64,000 bases of DNA, taken from positions 168,485,608 to 168,549,607 of the forward strand of contig JAIOJX010000024.1 in NCBI GenBank assembly GCA_022376925.1. The letters are read 5' to 3'. The notes beneath the pieces were generated by a model. That model was given only the letters and a program-made list of their open reading frames with translations. It did not search any database and was not told where the DNA came from. A program made the translations under genes and the position numbers. Source of the stretch: Tragulus kanchil. Lineage: Eukaryota; Chordata; Mammalia; Artiodactyla; Tragulidae. This document shows positions 11,116 through 24,530 of this stretch, one piece after another. The number at the start of each line of letters is the position of its first letter. The stretch's first letter is position 1.

Positions 11116-11627
11116 CATGTGAATGTGCTAGTTTTCCCTGAGTCCATAAGTCTCCTCTGTCTTAAAGAATCTCTTCTTTAGACAATGTGTGTTATATTAT
11201 CCCAAAACATGGGAGCTAAAAACTTGAGTATTTATTACCCAAGGTTCTGCTTCACTAAAAGCTGTGATATCCAAACTTTCATTAGGAAAGGCTGAAAGAC
11301 AACGTGACTCCCTTTTACTTTCACTTGAAAAAATGCAAGCATCATTTTCTAAACAGTTGTATCATTTTCTAAAGTCATAAATACCTCTAAATTCTCACTA
11401 TCATGATCATAATAAAGACACTGTTGCTTTCTCTAGAGGGTTCCACTTCATCACAACAATGTTTAAGTATCCAAACATACATTTTCAGTCTTCTCTAACT
11501 TCAGTTATACAGATACTAATTGCTGTAACTACACTATTTTTAAAAATGCAAATAACTAATGCCCATATCTCAAACACAGTTCTAATTTCCTAGACTTGCC
11601 CTAAGTCTTAGATAAAGTATAAAGTAA

Positions 11628-11722
11628 TGGGATCTGCACTCCCTGACCAGGGACTAAACCCAGGCCCCTCAGCAGTGAAAGCACTGAGTCCTAACCACTA
11701 GACTGCCCAGGAATTCCCACTT
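11628..11722 (-). mobile_element. CHR-type SINE fragment (duplicate at 12713-12802)
   Basis: The minus-strand order 'gggaattcctgggcagtcta', 'tggttaggactcagtgcttt' and 'gggtttagtccctggtcagg' is the head of a CHR-family tRNA-derived SINE. Confidence 0.85.
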
Positions 11723-11967
11723 TTCTTTAAAAACTAACACAAATATGATCTTTCCTATGAAAATATAGAGGACAAATAGATTATACTGGCATTTTCTATG
11801 GAGTACATGGAAGTTTTAACGTCCTGGTAGCTACAGTCAAAGTTTAAGATAATTGACTATTGCTGACAGATGAGTGTAAATTTAAAAAATAACAGCACTT
11901 AAGCACGTTGAAAGGATTCACTAATTTAAAGTGTTATAGTCTAATTTAACAAGAATTTTCCACAAAG

Positions 11968-12199
11968 GGAGCTTCCCTGGTGGACCAGTGGGTAAAGAGT
12001 CCACCTTGCAGTGCAGGGGGCACCAGTTCGATCCCTAGCCTGGGAAGATCCCACGTGCCACGGAGCAGATGGACCGGTGTGTCCAATTATGAGTCAGCGC
12101 CCAGAGCCGGTGCTCTACAGTGAGAGGCCACTGTAACGAGAGGCCCACACATGCCAAAGAATAAAAAGACAGATGAAAATAAATATAAATTAAAAGAGG
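11968..12199 (+). mobile_element. tRNA-derived SINE with extended tail, cut at a duplication join
   Basis: The head GAGCTTCCCTGGTGGACCAG and B box GGTTCGATCC-like segment are present, but the tail is lost at the block join. The left target-site duplication AAGAATTTTCCACAAAG is at 11951-11967. Confidence 0.9.
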
Positions 12200-13050
12200 C
12201 ATGTGAATGTTCTAGTTTGCCCTGAGTCCATAAGTCTCCTCTGTCTTAAAGAATCTCTTCTTTAGACAATGTGTGTTATATTATCCCAAAACATGGGAGC
12301 TAAAAACTTGAGTATTTATTACCCAAGGTTCTGCTTCACTAAAAGCTGTGATATCCAAACTTTCATTAGGAAAGGCTGAAAGACAACGTGACTCCCTTTT
12401 ACTTTCACTTGAAAAAATGCAAGCATCATTTTCTAAACAGTTGTATCATTTTCTAAAGTCATAAATACCTCTAAATTCTCACTATCATGATCATAATAAA
12501 GACACTGTTGCTTTCTCTAGAGGGTTCCACTTCATCACAACAATGTTTAAGTATCCAAACATACATTTTCAGTCTTCTCTAACTTCAGTTATACAGATAC
12601 TAATTGCTGTAACTACACTATTTTTAAAAATGCAAATAACTAATGCCCATATCTCAAACACAGTTCTAATTTCCTAGACTTGCCCTAAGTCTTAGATAAA
12701 GTATAAAGTAATGGGATCTGCACTCCTGACCAGGGACTAAACCCAGGCCCCTCAGCAGTGAAAGCACTGAGTCCTAACCACTAGACTGCCCAGGAATTCC
12801 CACTTTTCTTTAAAAACTAACACAAATATGATCTTTCCTATGAAAATATAGAGGACAAATAGATTATACTGGCATTTTCTATGGAGTACATGGAAGTTTT
12901 AACGTCCTGGTAGCTACAGTCAAAGTTTAAGATAATTGACTATTGCTGACAGATGAGTGTAAATTTAAAAAATAACAGCACTTAAGCACGTTGAAAGGAT
13001 TCACTAATTTAAAGTGTTATAGTCTAATTTAACAAGAATTTTCCACAAAG

Positions 13051-13308
13051 GGAGCTTCCCTGGTGGACCAGTGGGTAAAGAGTCCACCTTGCAGTGCAGG
13101 GGGCACCAGTTCGATCCCTAGCCTGGGAAGATCCCACGTGCCACGGAGCAGATGGACCGGTGTGTCCAATTATGAGTCAGCGCCCAGAGCCGGTGCTCTA
13201 CAGTGAGAGGCCACTGTAACGAGAGGCCCACACATGCCAAAGAATAAAAAGACAGATGAAAATAAATATAAATTAAAAAGAGGCATGGTGGGGAAAATTT
13301 TTTAAAAA
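13051..13308 (+). mobile_element. tRNA-derived SINE with extended tail (complete)
   Basis: Complete copy of the same insertion. A 17-bp target-site duplication (one mismatch) flanks it at 13034-13050 and 13309-13325. Its tail runs 'attaaaaagaggcatggtgg' and then an A-rich end. A further block copy of this insertion is at 14150-14407. Confidence 0.9.
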
Positions 13309-14149
13309 AAGAATATTCCACAAAGAGTGTTACTTTTAAACTCCTACCTGTCCCTAAGAGTTTTGATTTATGTAGGTATAGGGCACATGTAATCAAAAGC
13401 TGGAAAAATAAATACAAGAACGAGGTACCATTTTTTGAAAGCGTGTTGGGTAACAAGTATTGTATGTGCATTCCATCTTCCTAGTGTTTCTTTCAAGATC
13501 ACAGTAAATCTGGACATAAGTTATTAATACCACCTTAAGGAAATGGAAGTTCACACAGTTTAATCAAAATTGTAAATCACAAGGCAAAAACACACTGGCA
13601 TGCAAATCTGAATCTTTTTACACTTTTTTAAACACTGTTAACAATAAGCCCCATGGACAGGCCAGCAATTATAAAAACCTGGAGAAATCTTTCAACCTCA
13701 AATCTGTTCTCTAAAGCTTAGAGTATAAAGCAATTGGCCTCATACAGAATACTGAAGTAAAATACTACTTCTACTTTAAAACTGCTACATGTAAAGAAAT
13801 AGAACGAACTTTTTTGGACATTAAGTCATTACAAACAGAGAAAGTAAATACCCAGTATTTTGTTTCTTAATTTTCTTTTAATATATCTTCCATGTGAAAG
13901 AATTTTAAAGTTAATAGTATAGTATGTAGCAATAGTAATGTTTATGACAAATTTCAACTATTTTTTAACTACTGGAAATCTCCAAAAAATTATTTAAGCT
14001 AAATGTTAATATTTTGAGGGAGACAGTCCTGACAGTGCTCACAAAAATATTTCCTAAATAAATTTAAAAAATAACAGCACTTAAGCACGTTGAAAGGATT
14101 CACTAATTTAAAGTGTTATAGTCTAATTTAACAAGAATTTTCCACAAAG

Positions 14150-14407
14150 GGAGCTTCCCTGGTGGACCAGTGGGTAAAGAGTCCACCTTGCAGTGCAGGG
14201 GGCACCAGTTCGATCCCTAGCCTGGGAAGATCCCACGTGCCACGGAGCAGATGGACCGGTGTGTCCAATTATGAGTCAGCGCCCAGAGCCGGTGCTCTAC
14301 AGTGAGAGGCCACTGTAACGAGAGGCCCACACATGCCAAAGAATAAAAAGACAGATGAAAATAAATATAAATTAAAAAGAGGCATGGTGGGGAAAATTTT
14401 TTAAAAA
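14150..14407 (+). mobile_element. Same SINE insertion, third block copy
   Basis: Identical insertion with the same target-site duplications (14133-14149 and 14408-14424), so it is a block duplicate and not a new retroposition event. Confidence 0.9.
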
Positions 14408-15184
14408 AAGAATATTCCACAAAGAGTGTTACTTTTAAACTCCTACCTGTCCCTAAGAGTTTTGATTTATGTAGGTATAGGGCACATGTAATCAAAAGCT
14501 GGAAAAATAAATACAAGAACGAGGTACCATTTTTTGAAAGCGTGTTGGGTAACAAGTATTGTATGTGCATTCCATCTTCCTAGTGTTTCTTTCAAGATCA
14601 CAGTAAATCTGGACATAAGTTATTAATACCACCTTAAGGAAATGGAAGTTCACACAGTTTAATCAAAATTGTAAATCACAAGGCAAAAACACACTGGCAT
14701 GCAAATCTGAATCTTTTTACACTTTTTTAAACACTGTTAACAATAAGCCCCATGGACAGGCCAGCAATTATAAAAACCTGGAGAAATCTTTCAACCTCAA
14801 ATCTGTTCTCTAAAGCTTAGAGTATAAAGCAATTGGCCTCATACAGAATACTGAAGTAAAATACTACTTCTACTTTAAAACTGCTACATGTAAAGAAATA
14901 GAACGAACTTTTTTGGACATTAAGTCATTACAAACAGAGAAAGTAAATACCCAGTATTTTGTTTCTTAATTTTCTTTTAATATATCTTCCATGTGAAAGA
15001 ATTTTAAAGTTAATAGTATAGTATGTAGCAATAGTAATGTTTATGACAAATTTCAACTATTTTTTAACTACTGGAAATCTCCAAAAAATTATTTAAGCTA
15101 AATGTTAATATTTTGAGGGAGACAGTCCTGACAGTGCTCACAAAAATATTTCCTAAATAATATGATTAAAATTAAATTGTAAAC

Positions 15185-15370
15185 TTCCTATCCTGCAGCA
15201 TGATGGAAAGAGTACATTTCTGAGAATCGAGAGGCTAACACTGACTGTAACAATGGGCAAATTACAGCCTCTCTGCAGATAGTTCCTCAATCAGCCAAAT
15301 GAAAGACTGTGACTAGATCACTTCCAAGACCCCTTTCAACTTGAAACTGTGACTCTGTTAAGTGTATCCA
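15185..15370 (+). mobile_element. MIR SINE
   Basis: The order 'atgatggaaagagtacatt', 'atgggcaaattacagcctct', 'aatcagccaaatgaaagac' and 'ctagatcacttccaagaccc' follows the MIR body with its 3' extension. Diverged. Confidence 0.65.
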
Positions 15371-16200
15371 AATGTCTTTTCAAATGTCTTGAAAAAAATA
15401 AAAAACTAAATCAGGTAATCCAGTATACACTATTTTACGTACACTATTTTGTACCTTATAACGTTTTCCCCTACTCAGAGCTGATAGGAGGCAAGGACAG
15501 GTCCAGAATAATGACCAGTAGCTAAGAGATGAAAACGAAGAGCTACGTGAAGGTCTATTCTGAGGAATTTAAGCCAAAAAGAAACAGAATTGGCAGGAAG
15601 AACTGAGCCGAAAAGCCATACATATTCAGGGATAAGGCAGCCACTAAGGCCCACGTGCCGTTTGCAAGTGAAATCACCAGTCTGAGAAGCAAATGGATCA
15701 GACATCCAAATATAAGAAAGAACTCATAAGAAAACATGTATGCAAAACCTCTAAGAAGAGGCAGTTGATTCTACCAGCTTTTTAGTTCTCATCACTCTGA
15801 AGCTCAGCTGCCCTTGCTTGATGATTCATTGTGCATACGGAAAGCTTGCTCCTACTCGCGTTGCCTGTCCCTTGCCCTGACTGGAACCAAAGTGGATACA
15901 AAGACTGGGGATATTCAGAGCAGAGCTTCAAGAAAAATGTGGAGCTGTCCATGATATCACAGCACTAGCAATGAGGACGCTAGGATGGCAAGCTAGCAAA
16001 TTTTTTAAAAAAGGGAAGATGACAAAGAAGATGTATAAAAGAGACACAGTTACTAGTCACCTGCGATCCCCTGGGACCAGAATATGTACCCAGAAAAAGG
16101 TTCTGGAGCGTGAAACAGCCAATTGTATTTTTTTCACCTTTGAAGAATGAGCAACAAAAAGCAATGACCCTACTGCAGTATAAAAACATGAGACTTTTCT
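15371..16200. other. Intron 1 stretch without recognised elements
   Basis: Unique-looking sequence of ordinary composition. I see no exon, repeat or RNA gene. Confidence 0.5.
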
Positions 16201-16390
16201 CGAAAACAATTTGGCAATATTAAGAAAGAGACTATGAAGAGATTTAAGGACTTTGATTCTATTTCTAGGACTCTATCCTGAGAAAACATTCAGACATGCC
16301 CACAAACACTGCAACCACTACCAAGATGTTTACTGAAGCATTATTTAAAGCAATTTTAAAAAAAAGGAAAAAACGAGCAGTGCTCTGTGA
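16201..16390 (+). mobile_element. Ancient L1/HAL1 fragment
   Basis: The order 'caatttggcaatattaagaa', 'ttctatttctaggactctat', 'cctgagaaaacattcagaca' and 'tttactgaagcattatttaa' is typical of the ORF2 end of old L1s. Confidence 0.65.
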
Positions 16391-16394
16391 TGAC

Positions 16395-16530
16395 CTAGAA
16401 AGATGGGGAGGACTGGGGAGGTGGGTCGGAGGTGGCATGTGTACCTACAGCCAATTCACACTGCTGCACAGTAGAAACTAACACATTACAGCAATTATAC
16501 TCCAATTAAAATAATTTCATAAAAAAAAGT
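16395..16530 (+). mobile_element. L1 3' terminal fragment
   Basis: The end 'agaaactaacacattacagc' then 'aattatactccaattaaaat' with an A-rich tail is the standard ruminant L1 3' terminus. Confidence 0.7.
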
Positions 16531-17100
16531 TAATGGAAACCTAAACATCCCATAATAGAAAAGTCACCCTTTGTCATGTCAAGTGTATTGTCTATGATAC
16601 CCACAGACATTTCTAAGAACAACTGCCCCAGCCCACAGTCCTGAGAGGGTTCACTCAGTACACATGACCAGCGCCCACTGCAGGCAACTTCATGGACCAG
16701 TTAGGGTTTCACATTTGATTCCCAAGGCCAAGAATTCAAGACCATAAACTACAGGTGGGTGGGCAACCCATGATGCGGCCTGGCTTAAAAAGGTAAGCTG
16801 GGTCAGATTCTGATTTCTGGATATTCACGAAATACTAGGAAATGTAGTAGGGTGTGAAAGGCAGTAAAGCCAATAGGACTTTCTGTCCAAAGAGGCCAGG
16901 GCAGCCCCTGGGGTCCCCGTGGCAAGCCAGATTCAATGGTTCCAACACCGAGAGGGGCTGAGATTTTATCAGAACCACACGGCCCAACAAAGGCAGAGGA
17001 ACTGGTCTCCAGAGGTGACTAGGCTCCTGGTACCTGAAGCCCAGCTGTACTCTGCATTCCTTGTGTTAGAAGATTCTTGTTAAGAGTTACCTTGTTGACT
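16531..17100. other. Intron 1 sequence, possibly the 5' edge of the following L1
   Basis: There are no firm similarities. The 5' boundary of the L1 that follows is not sharp and could begin as early as about 16.8 kb. Confidence 0.35.
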
Positions 17101-17721
17101 GAAAAAAGAGCACACAACCTGCATATCTCCAAGCAGAGTCTGAACCAGTATCCAACCCACACCAAGGCTCTAAGCAGCGGGCGCCTCCTGATGTGCTGTA
17201 GAGCTCGGCTGCGCCCTTTGGAGGGCTTTCCGCCACTCCCCTCTACATTCCAAACAACCAGTCAATGTCAGGCTTTGGGATCTCCATTCTCCGGTCAGAA
17301 ATCAAACCCCAGAACTTCAGAGAGGGAGCATTGCCGCCAGGAGCTGACGCTACCGAAGAATGCCGAACATTAGGGAGCACTCAACAGCAAGAACTCCACA
17401 AAGGCCGCCTCTTGTACACAAGATGGAGCATCACCCAACCACCAGCAGCGCCCGGCCCAAGATGCTCCACCCGAGCAGTAACCAAGACAAAAACACAAAC
17501 CCAAACACCAGCAGACAGGACTACCCCTGACTCGGGCCTGTCCATTAGAGGACAGAAATAACGAATAAATAAAACCTCACCTCCTCCCACACCCACACAA
17601 AGCTTACACAGACCACTGGACCAACCTTACAAGGCCAAAAACCAAAAGGAAGAAAGAACTCAACCTCTAACCCTGGGAAAAGGAGACCCCAAACACAATA
17701 AACTAAAAATTAATAATAATA

Positions 17722-18430
17722 ATGAAAAGGCAGAGATATACTGCACAAATGAAGGAACAGCCTATAAATATACAAGTCCAAATAAAGGAAGAGGAATTAG
17801 ACAAACTATCTGAAAGAGAATTCAGGAAAACGATAGTAGAGATGATCCAAAACCTCGAAAACATAATGGAGAAAATACAAGAATCAACCAACACATTGAA
17901 CAAAAAATTAAGAATAAACAGAGACAAACAACACAACTGCTGAACTTAAAAGTACTGTACAAGCAATCAATAGTAGACTATCTGACACAGAATATCAGAT
18001 AAGTGAGCTGGAAGATAGAATGGTGAAAATAACTGCTGAAAAACAGAATAAAGATCAATGAAAGGAACTGAGGATAGTCTCAGAAACCTCTGGGATAATA
18101 TCAAACACACCAACATTCGAATTATAGGGGTCCGAGAAGAAGAAGAGAAAAAGAAAGGGTATGAGAAAATTTTTGAAGAGATTAGTTGAAAACTTCCCCA
18201 GCATGAGAAAGGAAATAGTCAACCAAGTCCAAGAAGCACAAAGAGTCCAATACAGGATAAACCCTAGGAGAAACACACCAAGATACATACTAATGAAGCC
18301 AACACAGATCAAACACAAAGAAAGAATATTAAAAGCAGCAAGAGAAAAGCAACACGTAACCTACAAGGGAAACCCCATACGTTTAACTGCTGATCTTTCA
18401 GCAGAAACTCTGCAAGCCAGAAGGAAATGA
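17722..18430 (+). pseudogene. L1 ORF1 remnant (ORF1p, RNA-binding chaperone)
   Basis: Frame pieces at 17722-17943 and 18161-18430. The first is rich in Glu, Lys and Leu heptads (EEELDKLSEREFRKTIVEMI), as in the ORF1p coiled coil that drives trimerisation. The second ends with GNPIRLTADLSAETLQARR, the signature of the ORF1p C-terminal RNA-binding domain. The frames are separated by stop codons and a shift, so no ORF1p can be made. The ORF2 start follows at 18662 after a spacer, as in other L1s. Confidence 0.9.
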
Positions 18431-19140
18431 TAGGACATACTTAAAATACTGAAAGGGAAAAATCTACAACCAAGATTACCCTACCTGGAAAGAATCTCTT
18501 TCAGAATTGATGGAGAAATCAAAAGAGTTACAGATAAGGAAAAGTTAGGAGATTTTAGTACCACCAAACCAGTCTTACAGTAAGTGTTAAAGGGACTTAC
18601 ACAGTCAGCAAATACAAGGAAAGAAAAAGATCTATAAAAGAAACACCAAACATTTAAAAAGATGGCAATAGGACCATACTTATCAATAATTACTTTAAAT
18701 ATAAGTGGATTAAACACTCCAACCCAAAAGGCACACACCGGCTCTAAATGGATACAAAAACAGGACCGATACATATGCTGTTTACAAGAAACCCACTTCA
18801 GACCTAAAGACACATATAGACTGAAAGTGAGAGGATGGCAAAATATATTCCATCCAAATGGAAATCAAAAGAAAGCTGGAGTAGCAATTCTCATATCAGA
18901 CAAAATAGACCTTAAAATAAAGAAGATTATAAGAGATAAGGCAGGACACTACATAATGATCAAGGGATCAATTCAAGAGGAAGACATAACAATTTTAAAC
19001 ATCTGTGCACCCAACATAGAAGCACCTCAATACGTAAGTCAAACTCTATCAGACATTAAAGGAGAAATTGACTGTAACACAACAGGAGATTTTAACACCC
19101 CACTTACACCAATGGACAGATATTTAAAACAGAAAATGAA

Positions 19141-21378
19141 TAAGGAAACACAAGCCTTAAATGACCCATTAGATGAGATGAATCTCATTGAAATCTTCAG
19201 AACATTCCATCCAAATGCAGAAGAATACTTGAGAAAAATGCACTTATCAAGTTCACATGGAATGTTTCCAGAACAGATCACATCTTGAGCCACAAATCAA
19301 GCCTCAGTAAATGTAAGAAAACTGAAATCATATCTACCATCAATTCTGACCACAATGCTATGAGACTAAATATGAATAACAAGCAAAAATTCTAAAAAAT
19401 ACAAACACATGGAGATTAAATAATATGTTTCTAAATAATGAACAGATTATTGAAGAAATCAAAAGGGAAATTTAAAAAGTCCTAGAAGCAAATGATCATG
19501 AAAACACAACAACTCAAAACCTAAGGGATGCAGCAAAAGCAGTACTAAGAGGGAAGTTTATAGCAATAGAATCCTACCTCATTAACAAGAAAAACATCGA
19601 ACAGACAACCTAACTTTACACTTAAAACAAATGGAAAAAGAGGAACAAAAATCCCCAAAAGTTAGCAGAAGAAAAGAAATCATAAAGATCAGAGCAGAAA
19701 TTAATGAAAAGGAAATGAAAGAAACAACAGTAAAGATTAATAAAACCAAAAGCTGGTTCTTTGAAAAGATAAACAAAACTGACAAATCTTTAGCCAGATT
19801 CATCAAGGAAAAAGAGAGAAGAATCAAACCAACAAAAATAAAAATGAAAAAGGAGATGTTACAACAGGCAATGCAGAAATACAAATGATTGTAAGAGACT
19901 AATAAGAAAAACTATGCAGCAATAAAATGGAGAAGCTGGAAGAAATGGACAGATTCGTAGAAAAGTTCAATTTTCCATGACTGAACCAGGAAGAAATAGA
20001 AATTATGAACTATCCAATTACCAGCACTGAAATAAAATCTATGACCAAAAATTTCTTAAAAATAAAAGCCCAAGACCAGATGACTTAGCCCAGGACCAGA
20101 AAACTTTACAGGTGAATTCTATCACACATTTAGAGAAAAGCTAATACCTATCCTTCTGAAACTCCTTCAAAAAATTTCACAGGAAGGAACACTTCCAAAC
20201 TCATTCTACAAGGCCACCATCACCCTAATACCAAAACCAAGCAAAGACACACACACTAATAAGGAAACACAAGCCTTAAATGACCCATTAGATGAGATGA
20301 ATCTCATTGAAATCTTCAGAACATTCCATCCAAATGCAGAAGAATACTTGAGAAAAATGCACTTATCAAGTTCACATGGAATGTTTCCAGAACAGATCAC
20401 ATCTTGAGCCACAAATCAAGCCTCAGTAAATGTAAGAAAACTGAAATCATATCTACCATCAATTCTGACCACAATGCTATGAGACTAAATATGAATAACA
20501 AGCAAAAATTCTAAAAAATACAAACACATGGAGATTAAATAATATGTTTCTAAATAATGAACAGATTATTGAAGAAATCAAAAGGGAAATTTAAAAAGTC
20601 CTAGAAGCAAATGATCATGAAAACACAACAACTCAAAACCTAAGGGATGCAGCAAAAGCAGTACTAAGAGGGAAGTTTATAGCAATAGAATCCTACCTCA
20701 TTAACAAGAAAAACATCGAACAGACAACCTAACTTTACACTTAAAACAAATGGAAAAAGAGGAACAAAAATCCCCAAAAGTTAGCAGAAGAAAAGAAATC
20801 ATAAAGATCAGAGCAGAAATTAATGAAAAGGAAATGAAAGAAACAACAGTAAAGATTAATAAAACCAAAAGCTGGTTCTTTGAAAAGATAAACAAAACTG
20901 ACAAATCTTTAGCCAGATTCATCAAGGAAAAAGAGAGAAGAATCAAACCAACAAAAATAAAAATGAAAAAGGAGATGTTACAACAGGCAATGCAGAAATA
21001 CAAATGATTGTAAGAGACTAATAAGAAAAACTATGCAGCAATAAAATGGAGAAGCTGGAAGAAATGGACAGATTCGTAGAAAAGTTCAATTTTCCATGAC
21101 TGAACCAGGAAGAAATAGAAATTATGAACTATCCAATTACCAGCACTGAAATAAAATCTATGACCAAAAATTTCTTAAAAATAAAAGCCCAAGACCAGAT
21201 GACTTAGCCCAGGACCAGAAAACTTTACAGGTGAATTCTATCACACATTTAGAGAAAAGCTAATACCTATCCTTCTGAAACTCCTTCAAAAAATTTCACA
21301 GGAAGGAACACTTCCAAACTCATTCTACAAGGCCACCATCACCCTAATACCAAAACCAAGCAAAGACAACACACACTA
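19141..21378 (+). repeat. Direct duplication 5 (offset 1119 bp), inside L1 ORF2
   Basis: Copy A is 19141-20259 and copy B is 20260-21378, abutting. It covers the endonuclease-to-RT linker. The join lies in an 'ACACACTAATAAGG' context; the same place at the end of copy B reads ACAACACACACTAAAAAAG, an indel in a simple-sequence run. Confidence 0.97.
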
Positions 21379-22360
21379 AAAAAGAAAATTACAGGTCAAT
21401 AACACTGATAAACATAGATGTAAAAATTCTCAACAAAATTCTAGCAAACAGAATTCAACAACACATCATAAAGTTCATACACCATGATCAAGTTGTGTTT
21501 ATTCCAGGCATACAAAGATTCTTCAATATCTACAAATCAATCAATATGATACACCATATTAACAAATTGAATGATAAAAATCATATGGTAATCTCAACAG
21601 ATGCAGAAAAAGCCTTTCACAAAATCAAGCACCCATTTATGATAAAAAAAAAAAACCTCTTCAAAAAATGGGCATAGAAGGAACCTACCTCAACATAGTG
21701 AAGCCCATATATGAGAAGCCCACAGCGAACATTATTCTCAATGGTGAAAAACTGAAAGCATTCCCTCTAAGGACAGGAACAAGATAGGAATGTCTACTCT
21801 TACCAGTATTATTCAACATAGTCTTGGAAGTTCTAGCTATAGCAATTAGAGAAGAAAAAGAAATGAAAAGAATGCAGGTTGGAAAAGAAGAAGTAAAGTT
21901 CTCACTGTTTGCAGATGACATGATGCTATACATAGAAAATCCTAAAGATACTATTAGAAAATTTCTAGAACTAATCAGTGAATTTAGCAAAGTCACAGGA
22001 TACAAAATCAATGCAAAGAAATCATTTACATTCCTCTATACTAACAATGAAAAATCAGAAAGGGAAATCAAGGAATCAATTCCATTCACCATTGCAACAA
22101 AAAGAATAAAATATCTAGGAATAAACCTACCTAAGGAGAGAAAAGAACTGTATACAGAAAATTATAAGACATAGATGAAAGAAAACAAAAATGACATAAA
22201 CAGATGGAGAGATATTCCATTTCCCTAGGTTGGAAGAATCAATATTGTGAAAATGACTATAGTACCAAATGTAATCAACAGATTCAGTGCAATCCCTATC
22301 AAATTACCAATGGCATTTTTAACAAAATAAGAACAAAAAAATCCCAATTCATATGGAAAC

Positions 22361-24530
22361 ACAAAAGACCACAGACAACCAAAGCAGTCTTGAGAAAGAA
22401 GAATGGAGCTGGAGGACTCAACCTTCCTGACTTGAGACTAGACGACAAACCGACAGTCATCAAGGCAGAAAAGGGGACCCTCTGGCACAAAGACAGAAGT
22501 ACAGACCAAAGGAACAAGATAGAGAGCTCAGAGATAAACCCACGCACTTACGGGTACCTTATTTTTACAAAGGAGGCAAGAATATACAATGGGACAAAAT
22601 CAGCCTCTTCAATCAGTGGTGCTGGGAAAACTGGACAGCTACGTGTAAAAGAATGAAGTTGGAACACTTCCTAACACCATACACAAAGATAAACTCAAAA
22701 TGGATTAAAGACCTAAGTGTAAAACCAGAAACCATAAAACTCTTAAGAGGTAAACATAGGCAGAACACTCAACATAAATCAAAGTAAAATCTTCTCTGAC
22801 CCACCTCCTAGAGTAATGGAAATAAAAACAAAAATCAACAAGTGGAACCTAGTTAAATTTAAAAGCTTTCGCACAGTGAAGGAAACTATAAACAAGGAGA
22901 AAAGACACCCCTCAGAATGAGAGAAAACAACAGCAAATGAAACAGCTGACAAAGGATTAATTTCCAAAATATACAAGCAGCTTACACAACTCAATACCAA
23001 GACAACAAACAACCCAATAGAAAAAAATGGGAAAAAGACCTAGACATCTCCCCAAAGAAGACATACACACAGCCAAAAAACACATGGAAATATGCTCAGT
23101 GTCGGTCATTACTAGAGAAATGCAAATTAAAACTACAATGAGGTATCATCTCACATCAATCAGAATGGCCATCATCAGAAAGTCTACAAACAATAAATGT
23201 TGGAGAAGGTGTGGAGAAAAGGGAACCCTCTTGCACTACTGCTGGGAATGTAAATTGATACAGCCACTATGTAAGACAGTACAGAGATTTCTTAAAAATC
23301 TAGGAATAAAACCACCATATGACCCAACAATCCCACTACTAATCACATACCCTGAGGAAACCAAAATTGAAAAAGACACATGTAATCCATTGTTCACTGC
23401 AGCACTATTTACAATAGCTAGAACATGGAAGCAACCTAGATGAATGATCACAAAAGACCACAGACAACCAAAGCAGTCTTGAGAAAGAAGAATGGAGCTG
23501 GAGGACTCAACCTTCCTGACTTGAGACTAGACGACAAACCGACAGTCATCAAGGCAGAAAAGGGGACCCTCTGGCACAAAGACAGAAGTACAGACCAAAG
23601 GAACAAGATAGAGAGCTCAGAGATAAACCCACGCACTTACGGGTACCTTATTTTTACAAAGGAGGCAAGAATATACAATGGGACAAAATCAGCCTCTTCA
23701 ATCAGTGGTGCTGGGAAAACTGGACAGCTACGTGTAAAAGAATGAAGTTGGAACACTTCCTAACACCATACACAAAGATAAACTCAAAATGGATTAAAGA
23801 CCTAAGTGTAAAACCAGAAACCATAAAACTCTTAAGAGGTAAACATAGGCAGAACACTCAACATAAATCAAAGTAAAATCTTCTCTGACCCACCTCCTAG
23901 AGTAATGGAAATAAAAACAAAAATCAACAAGTGGAACCTAGTTAAATTTAAAAGCTTTCGCACAGTGAAGGAAACTATAAACAAGGAGAAAAGACACCCC
24001 TCAGAATGAGAGAAAACAACAGCAAATGAAACAGCTGACAAAGGATTAATTTCCAAAATATACAAGCAGCTTACACAACTCAATACCAAGACAACAAACA
24101 ACCCAATAGAAAAAAATGGGAAAAAGACCTAGACATCTCCCCAAAGAAGACATACACACAGCCAAAAAACACATGGAAATATGCTCAGTGTCGGTCATTA
24201 CTAGAGAAATGCAAATTAAAACTACAATGAGGTATCATCTCACATCAATCAGAATGGCCATCATCAGAAAGTCTACAAACAATAAATGTTGGAGAAGGTG
24301 TGGAGAAAAGGGAACCCTCTTGCACTACTGCTGGGAATGTAAATTGATACAGCCACTATGTAAGACAGTACAGAGATTTCTTAAAAATCTAGGAATAAAA
24401 CCACCATATGACCCAACAATCCCACTACTAATCACATACCCTGAGGAAACCAAAATTGAAAAAGACACATGTAATCCATTGTTCACTGCAGCACTATTTA
24501 CAATAGCTAGAACATGGAAGCAACCTAGAT
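22361..24530 (+). repeat. Direct duplication 6 (offset 1089 bp), inside L1 ORF2
   Basis: Copy A is 22361-23441 and copy B is 23450-24530, with 8 bp between them (23442-23449). It covers the C-terminal part of ORF2. The two copies look identical by eye. Confidence 0.97.

Larger units (their letters stand above)
11116..13283 (+). repeat. Direct duplication 3 (offset 1084 bp)
   Basis: Copy A is 11116-12199 and copy B is 12200-13283, abutting. The join cuts copy A's SINE just before its tail. A CCC versus CC difference (about 11641 versus 12725) and small substitutions at the beginning (GTGCTAGTTTT versus GTTCTAGTTTG) are the main differences seen. Confidence 0.97.
12961..15158 (+). repeat. Direct duplication 4 (offset 1099 bp)
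   Basis: Copy A is 12961-14059 and copy B is 14060-15158, abutting. Copy A starts inside copy B of duplication 3, so the segment around the SINE occurs three times (about 11877, 12961 and 14060). The rest of the block is AT-rich unique sequence. Confidence 0.97.

Noticed and set aside
18662..19288. 208-codon open frame that could be called a host endonuclease gene
   Set aside because: It is the L1 ORF2 endonuclease domain, followed by stops and the rest of a decayed L1.
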